A stretch of DNA of 11,335 bases from NCBI GenBank assembly GCA_937894055.1, contig CALDHQ010000614.1, positions 1 through 11,335 of the forward strand. Reading direction: 5' to 3'. Below, one piece after another: positions 5,014 to 11,335 of the stretch (within the stretch, counting starts at the first letter, position 1; each line of letters begins with the position of its first letter). The DNA is from an uncultured Polymorphobacter sp. Lineage in GTDB: Bacteria; Pseudomonadota; Alphaproteobacteria; Sphingomonadales; Sphingomonadaceae. Below the pieces are notes generated by a model. That model made no database searches. It saw only the letters and a program-made list of their open reading frames with translations, and was not told where the DNA came from. The translations under genes were made by a program, and so were the position numbers.

Positions 5014-6246
5014 ATGCGTTCGATCACGCCCCTGGCGATGCTGCTGTGGCTTGCGATTCCCGCGAGCGCTGCGCCGCTAACCTATGACCAGGCACTTGCG
5101 CAGGCCGAAGCAAGCGCGCCGAGCCTTGCTGCTCGGGCCGCACAACTCGGCGCTGCGCGCAGGGCAGCGCAGTCTGCGACCGCGCTGCCCGATCCTAAAC
5201 TCGAAGTCGGCATCGTCGGCTTTCCGGTTTCGGGACCCAACGCCGGCAATCCCGCGCAGGATGATTTCAGTTCGGTGCGGATCGGCTACGAACAGGACAT
5301 GCCCAACGCCGCCAAGCGGCGCGCGCGCGCGACCGGCGCGGCGGCGACGATCACAACCGGCGAGGCCGCGCTGATCGCCGAACGCCGCGCGGTGCGGCTG
5401 GGCGCGGCGCTGGCGTGGATCGATCTGTATTTCGCGCAAGCCAAGCTTGCCGCACTCGACCGCGTCGGCCAGCAGGTCGAAACACTTGTCGCGACCGCGC
5501 CCGCGCGGCTCGCCAGCGGGTCGGCGCGACCGGCGCAGGCGATCGCGCCGCTGCAAGCGCGCGCGCTGCTAGGCGACGCGCGTGCGGCGCTCGTCGCCGA
5601 TGCCGCCAAGGCGCGCGCGGCGCTGCGCCGCTGGACCGGGGGCGATACCGACCCGGGGATTGCCGGCACCCCGCCGCCCGCGGCGGTCGACGCCGTGGCG
5701 CTCCGCGCGGCGCTGCCGCACCTGCCCGAACTGCGCGCTGCCGATGCGGTAAACGCCACCGCCGCCGCCGAAGTCGATGTCGCTCGCGCTGCCAAGCGCC
5801 CCGACTGGAGCTGGCAGGTCGGCTATGACCGGCGCAATCCGCAATTCGGCGACATGGTGTCGGCAGGCGTCAAGGTCGAACTGCCATTCTTCGCGCGCAC
5901 GCGCCAGGACCCGCTCATCGCCGCGCGCGAGCTCGAGGCGCAGGGCGCGCAACTGGGTCGTGCCGCGGTCGCACGCGAAGCGACTGCTGCACTCGATAGC
6001 GACCTAGCCGAACACGCGATGCATCATGACCGGCTGATGCGCGCGCGCACCGCACTGTTGCCGCTCGCAGAGCGCCGCGCCGCGCTCGAATCCACCAGCT
6101 ACGCCGCCGGCTCCATCGATCTGGCGACCGTGCTCGAGGCGCAGGTCGCGCTGGCAGAAGCACGACTCGATCTGCTGACACGCGAGGCCGACGTCGTGCG
6201 CGACGCTGCGCGGCTCAACCTCACCTACGGGAGCGATGACCAATGA
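5014..6246 (+). CDS. cusC: CusC/CzcC-like outer-membrane factor of a metal RND efflux system
   Basis: A 410-aa TolC-superfamily protein that would form the trimeric outer-membrane channel of the efflux pump. A signal peptide spans about residues 1-20 and ends 'PASAAPLTYDQAL', where the usual OMF domain starts. There is no lipobox cysteine, so unlike E. coli CusC it does not appear to be lipidated. Long alanine-rich coiled-coil helices, the 'LPDPKLEVGI' segment near residue 58 and the repeated second half around 'SAGVKVELPFFARTRQDP' are typical of CzcC/CusC proteins, which hold two OEP repeats. I chose the ATG at 5014 over a TTG 39 bp upstream because GGAG lies at 5003-5006 and the signal peptide begins there. 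The stop overlaps the next gene's ATG (ATGA at 6243-6246). Substrate class is inferred from the CusA and CusF neighbours. Confidence 0.88.
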   Translation: MRSITPLAMLLWLAIPASAAPLTYDQALAQAEASAPSLAARAAQLGAARRAAQSATALPDPKLEVGIVGFPVSGPNAGNPAQDDFSSVRIGYEQDMPNAAKRRARATGAAATITTGEAALIAERRAVRLGAALAWIDLYFAQAKLAALDRVGQQVETLVATAPARLASGSARPAQAIAPLQARALLGDARAALVADAAKARAALRRWTGGDTDPGIAGTPPPAAVDAVALRAALPHLPELRAADAVNATAAAEVDVARAAKRPDWSWQVGYDRRNPQFGDMVSAGVKVELPFFARTRQDPLIAARELEAQGAQLGRAAVAREATAALDSDLAEHAMHHDRLMRARTALLPLAERRAALESTSYAAGSIDLATVLEAQVALAEARLDLLTREADVVRDAARLNLTYGSDDQ

Positions 6247-7700
6247 GCACCAACTCTTCGCGCGTCGCGTCAATCGCCGTCGGGGCCGTGCTGGTCGCCG
6301 CGGTCGCGGGCACCGCGGGTTATTGGGTCGGTCACACGCCGCCGCCGTCCGCTGTGGCCGAACGCAAGGTTCTGTACTGGTACGACCCAATGTCACCCGA
6401 GCAGAAGTTCACCAAGCCCGGCAAATCGCCGTTCATGGATATGCCGCTGGTTCCGCGCTACGCCGATACCGGCGCGGAAGGCGTGAAACCGGGGGTACAG
6501 CTCGATCCGGTTGCGCGGCAGAACCTCGGCGTCAGGCTCGCGCGCGTCGAGCGGACGCCGGTCGCCGACCAGCAATCGGTGACCGGGACGATCGGTTACA
6601 ACCAGCGCGACGTCGCGGTGATCCAGGCGCGCGCGGCGGGGTTCGTCGAGCGCGGCTATGGTCGTGCGCCGGGCGATGTGCTCGCCGCGGGTGCGCCGCT
6701 TGCCGATCTGCTGTTGCCCGCATGGGACGGCGCGCTCGCTGAATATCTCGGCGTGCGGCGGCTGGGCGACGCAGCGCTGACCGCGGCGGCGCGGCAGCGG
6801 CTGCGGCTGTTGGGGCTGAGCGATGCCGCGATCGCGCGCGCGGACGCCAACGGTAGCGCGCGCGCAACCACCACGATCACCACGCCGATCGGCGGGGCGT
6901 TGCAGACGCTCGACGTGCGGCCGGGGATGGCGGTCGCCGCAGGGCAGACGCTGGCGCAGGTCAACGGGCTGGGCCGCGTCTGGCTCGACGCCGCAGTGCC
7001 CGAGGCGATGGTGAGCCGGATTGCGGTCGGGCAGCACGCGCGCGCCGAGCTGACCGCGTATCCGGGCGTGCCGGTCACCGGCCGGATCGCGGCGATCCTG
7101 CCCGCAGCGCAGCCCGACAGCCGAACGCTGACGGTGCGGATCGACCTGCCCAATCCGGGCGGGCGGCTGCGGCCGGGAATGTTCGCGCGCGTGATGCTCG
7201 GCGGCAGCGAGCAATCCGCGCTGACGGTGCCGTCCGAAGCGGTGATCCGCACCGGGACGCGGACGTTGGTAATTGTCGCGGGCGAGCACGGCAGCTACCG
7301 GCCCGCCGAAGTCCGCGTCGGTCGCGAGGCGGGCGGACGCACGGTGATCGAGGCGGGGCTCGCCGAAGGCGAGCAGGTCGTCGCCTCGGGACAATTCCTG
7401 CTCGATTCCGAAGCCAGCCTGCGCGGGCTCGACGTGCGGCAGATCGCAGCGAAGCCACCTGCGGCTGCCGCGCTACCGCTCACGCACGCGCGCATCGAGG
7501 CGGTCGACGCCACCAGCGTGACGCTGTCGCACGACGCGATCCCCGCGCTGGCATGGCCGGCGATGACAATGGCGTTCAAGCTCGCGTCGCCCGATCAGGG
7601 CAAGGGGCTGCACCCCGGCGACGAGGTGATGTTCAGCTTCGATCAGAAGCCCGACGGTCCGGTGATCTATGCGATCACGCCGATGGGTGCCGCCAAGTGA
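6243..7700 (+). CDS. cusB: CusB-like periplasmic adaptor with a C-terminal CusF-like domain fusion
   Basis: A 485-aa membrane-fusion protein linking the RND pump to the outer-membrane channel. After an N-terminal membrane anchor (about residues 8-30) comes a CusB-type metal-binding segment, '[19 protein letters not shown]' then '[11 protein letters not shown]'. M50, M65 and M67 correspond to the three methionines that bind Cu(I)/Ag(I) in E. coli CusB. The barrel-sandwich, beta-barrel and membrane-proximal domains fill about 95-405. Residues 410-485 add a CusF-like fold with H430, W438, M441 and M443 in 'WPAMTMAF', the same H-x7-W-x2-M-x-M spacing as CusF. E. coli CusB lacks this domain, so the adaptor carries its own chaperone module. 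GGGAG at 6229-6233 gives a ribosome site 9 bases before the ATG. The stop overlaps the next gene's GTG. Confidence 0.93.
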   Translation: MSTNSSRVASIAVGAVLVAAVAGTAGYWVGHTPPPSAVAERKVLYWYDPMSPEQKFTKPGKSPFMDMPLVPRYADTGAEGVKPGVQLDPVARQNLGVRLARVERTPVADQQSVTGTIGYNQRDVAVIQARAAGFVERGYGRAPGDVLAAGAPLADLLLPAWDGALAEYLGVRRLGDAALTAAARQRLRLLGLSDAAIARADANGSARATTTITTPIGGALQTLDVRPGMAVAAGQTLAQVNGLGRVWLDAAVPEAMVSRIAVGQHARAELTAYPGVPVTGRIAAILPAAQPDSRTLTVRIDLPNPGGRLRPGMFARVMLGGSEQSALTVPSEAVIRTGTRTLVIVAGEHGSYRPAEVRVGREAGGRTVIEAGLAEGEQVVASGQFLLDSEASLRGLDVRQIAAKPPAAAALPLTHARIEAVDATSVTLSHDAIPALAWPAMTMAFKLASPDQGKGLHPGDEVMFSFDQKPDGPVIYAITPMGAAK

Positions 7701-10700
7701 TCGCCGCGATCATCCGTGGCGCGGTGCGCAACCGCGCGCTGGTGCTGCTCGCGGCGGTGCTGTTGATCGTGGTAGGCGTCTGGGCGGTGCGGACGACGCC
7801 GGTCGATGCGCTGCCCGATCTCAGCGATGTCCAGGTGATCATCCGCACCAGCTATCCGGGGCAGGCGCCGCAGATCGTCGAGAACCAGGTGACCTATCCG
7901 CTGACGACGACGATGCTGTCGGTCCCCGGCGCGCGCGTCGTGCGCGGCTATTCGTTCGTCGGCGACAGTTTTGTCTATGTGCTGTTCGACGAAGGCACCG
8001 ACCTATACTGGGCGCGATCGCGCGTCCTCGAATATCTGTCGCAGGTGCAGGGACGGCTGCCCGCCGGCACGCGCACGTCGCTCGGCCCCGATGCGACCGG
8101 CGTCGGCTGGATCTACGAATATGCGCTGGTCGACCGCAGCGGTCGTCACGATCTTGCCGAGCTGCGGTCGTTGCAGGACTGGTTCCTGCGCACCGAGCTC
8201 AAGAGCGTCCCCGGCGTTGCCGAAGTTGCGAGCATCGGCGGGATGGTGCGCCAGTACCAGATCGTGCTCGATCCCGTGAAAATGGTCGCCTATGGCGTTA
8301 CCCAGGCGCAGATCGCCGATGCGGTGCGAGCCGGCAATGGCGAGGCCGGTGGCGCGGTCGTCGAACTCGCCGAGGCCGAATATATCGTCCGGGCCAGCGG
8401 CTATCTCAAGACGCTCGACGATTTCCGCAGCATACCCGTCAAGGTCGCGGGCGGCGTGCCGATCACGCTGAACGATGTCGCCACCGTCCAGGTCGGCCCC
8501 GAAATGCGTCGCGGCATTGCCGAACTCAACGGTCAGGGCGAAGTCGCCGGCGGCGTCGTCATCCTGCGGTCGGGCGCGAACGCCCGCTCGGTCATCGCCG
8601 CGGTCAAGGGCCGGCTCGATACGCTGGGGAACAGCCTTCCGCCCGGCGTCGAGATCGTCACCGCCTACGACCGGTCGAGCCTGATCGACCGCGCTATCGC
8701 CAACCTGCAGGACAAGCTGGTCGAGGAGTTCATCGTCGTCGGCCTCGTCTGCGGGCTGTTCCTGTGGCACGCGCGCTCGGCGCTGGTGGCGATCATCACG
8801 CTGCCGCTGGGGGTGATGATTGCGTTCATCGTGATGCGTGCGCAAGGGGTCAACGCCAACATCATGTCGCTCGGCGGGATCGCGATCGCGATCGGCGCGA
8901 TGGTCGATGCGGCGGTGGTGATGATCGAGAATGCGCACAAGCACCTCGAACGCTGGGACCACGCGCATCCGGGGCAGACGCTGGAGGGCAGCGCGCGCTG
9001 GGCGGTGATCACCGAAGCCGCCGCCGAAGTCGGCCCGGCGCTGTTCCTCAGCCTGCTGATCATCACCTTCTCGTTCATTCCGGTGTTCACACTGCAGGGA
9101 CAGGAAGGCCGGCTGTTCGCGCCGCTGGCGTACACCAAGACCTATGCGATGGCGGGCGCAGCGATCCTGTCGGTGACGCTGATCCCGGTGCTGATGGGCT
9201 ATCTGATCCGCGGCCGCATCCCCGCCGAAGCGGGCAATCCGATCAACCGCGCGCTCACTGCCGCGTACAGGCCGGCGCTCGATCTCGTGCTGCGGCGGCC
9301 GCGCGCGACGTTGCTGTTCGCCGCGCTGGTGTTCGCGACGACCGCATGGCCGTTGTCGCAGTTGGGGGGCGAGTTCATGCCGCGGATGGACGAGGGCGAC
9401 CTGCTCTACATGCCGTCGGCGCTGCCGGGCCTGTCGGCGGCGAAGGCGGCGCAGCTGCTCCAGACGACCGACCGGATGATCAAGACTGTCCCCGAAGTCG
9501 CTACCGTGTTCGGCAAGGCGGGCCGCGCCGAAACCGCGACCGATCCAGCACCGCTCGAAATGTTCGAGACGACGATCCAGTTCAAGCCGCGCGACCAGTG
9601 GCGCCCCGGTATGACCCCCGAAAAGCTCGTCGAGGCGCTCGACGCCGCGGTCAAAGTCCCCGGGCTGACCAACATCTGGGTGCCGCCGATCCGCAACCGC
9701 ATCGACATGCTCGCGACGGGCATCAAGAGCCCGATCGGCGTCAAGGTTTCGGGCGCGAGCATCGCCGACATCGACCGCGTCGCGCGCGACGTCGAACGCG
9801 TCGCGCGCGGCGTTCCGGGCGTCACCAGCGCGCTCGCCGAGCGACTGACCGGCGGGCGCTACATCGACATTGACATCGATCGCACCGCCGCCGCGCGCTA
9901 CGGGCTCAACATCGCCGATGTCCAGGCGATCGTCGCGGGCGCGATCGGCGGCGAGACCATCGGCGAAACGGTCGAAGGGCTTGCGCGCTACCCGATCAAC
10001 CTGCGCTACCCGCGCGAGATTCGCGACAGCCTCGAGAAGCTCCGCGCGCTGCCGGTGCTGACGCCGACGCTGCAGCAGATCACGCTCGGCACTGTCGCCA
10101 CCGTCCGCATCAGCGACGGGCCGCCGCAGTTGCGCAGCGAGAACGGGCGGCCCGCGACCTGGGTCTATATCGATGTGCGCGGCCGTGACCTGACCTCGGT
10201 GGTCGGCGACCTGCAGACGGCGATCGCACGCGGGGTCCAGCCGGTGCCGGGGGTCTCCATCGCCTACACCGGCCAGTTCGAATATCTCCAGCGCGCGATC
10301 GAGCGGCTCAAGCTGGTGGTGCCCGCGACGCTGCTGATCATCTTCATCCTGCTCTACCTGACGTTCGGCAACTTTGCCGAGGCCGGGCTGATCATGGCGA
10401 CGCTGCCGTTCGCGCTGACCGGCGGGATCTGGATGCTTTACTGGTTGGGTTACAACCAGTCGGTCGCCACCGGCGTCGGCTTCATCGCACTTGCCGGCGT
10501 ATCGGCGGAGTTCGGCGTGGTGATGCTAATCTACCTCAAATCGGCGCTGGCGACGCGCTGCCCGACGCCGTCCGCCGCCGACATCGACGCCGCGATCCGC
10601 GAGGGCGCGCTTCTGCGCGTCCGGCCCAAGGCGATGACAGTCGCGGTGATCCTTGCGGGCCTGCTACCGATACTGCTCGCACTCGGCACCGGTGCCGAGG

Positions 10701-10840
10701 TGATGAGCCGGATCGCCGCACCCATGGTCGGCGGGATGATCACCGCGCCGCTGCTGTCGATGCTCGTCATTCCCGCCGCGTGGCTGCTGCTGCAGCGGCG
10801 GCATCTCGTTTCCACCCCAACCGAAAGGACCAACCCATGA
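7697..10840 (+). CDS. cusA: CusA-like Cu(I)/Ag(I) RND efflux pump
   Basis: A 1047-aa inner-membrane HME-RND transporter, full family length, exporting monovalent copper or silver with proton exchange. The N-terminus has the first helix (about 14-32) and '[20 protein letters not shown]'. All three substrate methionines of E. coli CusA have counterparts one residue earlier: M572 ('LLYMPS'), M622 ('LEMFET') and M671 ('RIDMLATG'). The proton-relay residues D404 ('GAMVDAAVV'), E938 ('SAEFGVV') and K978 ('RVRPKAM') are also present. Between E938 and K978 the cytoplasmic loop is five residues shorter than in E. coli. I chose the GTG at 7697, which overlaps the cusB stop as GTGA; homology begins right there, and the longer upstream frame is only an overlap of cusB. 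The methionine triad argues against divalent CzcA-type specificity. Confidence 0.96.
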   Translation: MIAAIIRGAVRNRALVLLAAVLLIVVGVWAVRTTPVDALPDLSDVQVIIRTSYPGQAPQIVENQVTYPLTTTMLSVPGARVVRGYSFVGDSFVYVLFDEGTDLYWARSRVLEYLSQVQGRLPAGTRTSLGPDATGVGWIYEYALVDRSGRHDLAELRSLQDWFLRTELKSVPGVAEVASIGGMVRQYQIVLDPVKMVAYGVTQAQIADAVRAGNGEAGGAVVELAEAEYIVRASGYLKTLDDFRSIPVKVAGGVPITLNDVATVQVGPEMRRGIAELNGQGEVAGGVVILRSGANARSVIAAVKGRLDTLGNSLPPGVEIVTAYDRSSLIDRAIANLQDKLVEEFIVVGLVCGLFLWHARSALVAIITLPLGVMIAFIVMRAQGVNANIMSLGGIAIAIGAMVDAAVVMIENAHKHLERWDHAHPGQTLEGSARWAVITEAAAEVGPALFLSLLIITFSFIPVFTLQGQEGRLFAPLAYTKTYAMAGAAILSVTLIPVLMGYLIRGRIPAEAGNPINRALTAAYRPALDLVLRRPRATLLFAALVFATTAWPLSQLGGEFMPRMDEGDLLYMPSALPGLSAAKAAQLLQTTDRMIKTVPEVATVFGKAGRAETATDPAPLEMFETTIQFKPRDQWRPGMTPEKLVEALDAAVKVPGLTNIWVPPIRNRIDMLATGIKSPIGVKVSGASIADIDRVARDVERVARGVPGVTSALAERLTGGRYIDIDIDRTAAARYGLNIADVQAIVAGAIGGETIGETVEGLARYPINLRYPREIRDSLEKLRALPVLTPTLQQITLGTVATVRISDGPPQLRSENGRPATWVYIDVRGRDLTSVVGDLQTAIARGVQPVPGVSIAYTGQFEYLQRAIERLKLVVPATLLIIFILLYLTFGNFAEAGLIMATLPFALTGGIWMLYWLGYNQSVATGVGFIALAGVSAEFGVVMLIYLKSALATRCPTPSAADIDAAIREGALLRVRPKAMTVAVILAGLLPILLALGTGAEVMSRIAAPMVGGMITAPLLSMLVIPAAWLLLQRRHLVSTPTERTNP

Positions 10841-11163
10841 AACATCAATATATTGCGATTGCCATCGCCGCACTTGCAGCTCCGGCCGGTGCGGCCGCGC
10901 TGGCCGCGGAAATGCCGATGGCTACCGACGTCGCGGTCAAGCATGCGCAGGGCCATGGCGTCATCAAGGCGGTCGATGCCAAGGCGCGCACGATCACCAT
11001 CGCGCACGGCGCAATCGCTGCGCTTGGCTGGCCACCGATGACCATGACATTTGCAGCGGCGTCGAAGCTTTCACTGTCGACCCTGAAGGCGGGGGACAAG
11101 ATTGCGTTCGGTCTGGATGCGAGGGGGATGTCGGGTGTTGTTACGAGCGTCCAGCCTGATTGA
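10837..11163 (+). CDS. cusF: CusF-like periplasmic Cu(I)/Ag(I) metallochaperone
   Basis: A 108-aa exported protein that would bind Cu(I)/Ag(I) in the periplasm and hand it to the adaptor/pump complex. A signal peptide covers about residues 1-24, ending 'AAALAAE'. The single beta-barrel domain follows, starting '[20 protein letters not shown]'. The metal site is complete: H57, W65, M68 and M70 in 'GWPPMTMTF', with exactly the spacing of E. coli CusF H36, W44, M47 and M49; the Trp caps the metal by a cation-pi contact. A GAAAGGA ribosome site (10823-10829) stands 7 bases before the ATG, which overlaps the cusA stop as ATGA. It is the last gene of the operon. The same fold occurs fused to the C-terminus of the CusB-like protein, so the operon carries two copies. 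Confidence 0.93.
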   Translation: MKHQYIAIAIAALAAPAGAAALAAEMPMATDVAVKHAQGHGVIKAVDAKARTITIAHGAIAALGWPPMTMTFAAASKLSLSTLKAGDKIAFGLDARGMSGVVTSVQPD

Positions 11164-11204
11164 CGTTGCCCCCCCGGTTGCACAACCCAGCCATCCAGAT
11201 CGCA

Positions 11205-11230
11205 CGGAAGCGATAAAATGTCCGCTTCCG
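11205..11230 (+). terminator. Hairpin after the cus operon, possible terminator
   Basis: CGGAAGCG (11205-11212) and CGCTTCCG (11223-11230) form a perfect 8-bp stem with a 10-base loop, 42 bp after the cusF stop. No T-run follows, so intrinsic termination is uncertain. It could instead be a dispersed intergenic palindrome. The rest of the window to 11335 shows no gene I can support, although the minus strand stays open in one frame. Confidence 0.4.
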
Positions 11231-11335
11231 GGCATTTCCGGTAGTGGCGCTCATGTCTTGAATCGGGCGCACAGCTGCCGGGCAGGTTTCTATCGAATAT
11301 GGCGGGACAGCCCCTGCCCTTCCGTCCAGATCGCG

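Noticed and set aside
6393..7394. Minus-strand open frame of 333 aa opposite cusB
   Set aside because: Antisense shadow in high-GC DNA; the plus strand has complete CusB motifs.
8003..8968. Minus-strand open frame of 321 aa opposite cusA
   Set aside because: Antisense of strongly conserved CusA codons; low-complexity His/Asp/Arg composition, no ribosome site, no family resemblance.
7669..9873. Long plus-strand open frame (734 aa) inside the cusA gene
   Set aside because: It is an out-of-frame shadow of cusA, with Arg/Ala/Gly-rich composition typical of GC-rich alternate frames and no recognisable domain.
11164..11335. Possible gene start at the right edge
   Set aside because: One minus-strand frame is open, but there is no start with a ribosome site and no recognisable motif.

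Overview
The window is two unrelated blocks joined near position 1123. Block 1 (about 1-1122, all minus strand) is a tightly overlapping bacterial operon: the C-terminal tail of a histidine kinase, a CheY-like response regulator, an unknown 70-aa protein, and the N-terminus of a GspE/PilB-type secretion or pilus ATPase that runs off the window edge. I cannot place its source firmly; it does not resemble the rest of the window, and a Verrucomicrobiota-like source is only a guess.

Block 2 (about 1124-11335) is a GC-rich heavy-metal resistance island. Its gene order and codon use look like a sphingomonad or related alphaproteobacterium (inference). It begins inside a gene, with the C-terminal half of a P1B-2 (Zn/Cd/Pb-type) efflux ATPase. 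A UppP/BacA-family undecaprenyl pyrophosphate phosphatase follows, a pairing that recalls the PbrA/PbrB lead-resistance module. About 550 bp of gene debris comes next: a dead IS5-family transposase with two in-frame stops and an internal deletion, and the orphan 3' tail of a membrane protein. A minus-strand gene then encodes an exported class I cytochrome c with a Met/His/Cys-rich N-terminal region.

After a 448-bp divergent intergenic region comes a plus-strand copper/silver efflux operon: a small exported Met/Cys-rich protein, a CusC-like outer-membrane factor, a CusB-like adaptor with a CusF-like domain fused to its C-terminus, a CusA-like RND pump and a separate CusF-like periplasmic metallochaperone. 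The last four genes are joined by 4-bp stop/start overlaps. The three substrate methionines of CusA are present (M572, M622, M671), and both CusF-like domains keep the His/Trp/Met/Met copper site with identical spacing. The system is therefore very likely a working Cu(I)/Ag(I) exporter that takes metal from the periplasm and expels it across the outer membrane.

No dedicated metal regulator (CusRS, CueR or PbrR type) is visible. The most important caution is the junction near 1123: a histidine kinase and a P-type ATPase are both cut in mid-domain and fused head to head with no visible mobile element. This is either an assembly chimera or an illegitimate recombination. I see no clearly new defence or mobile system here; the points of interest are unusual architectures within known metal-resistance families.
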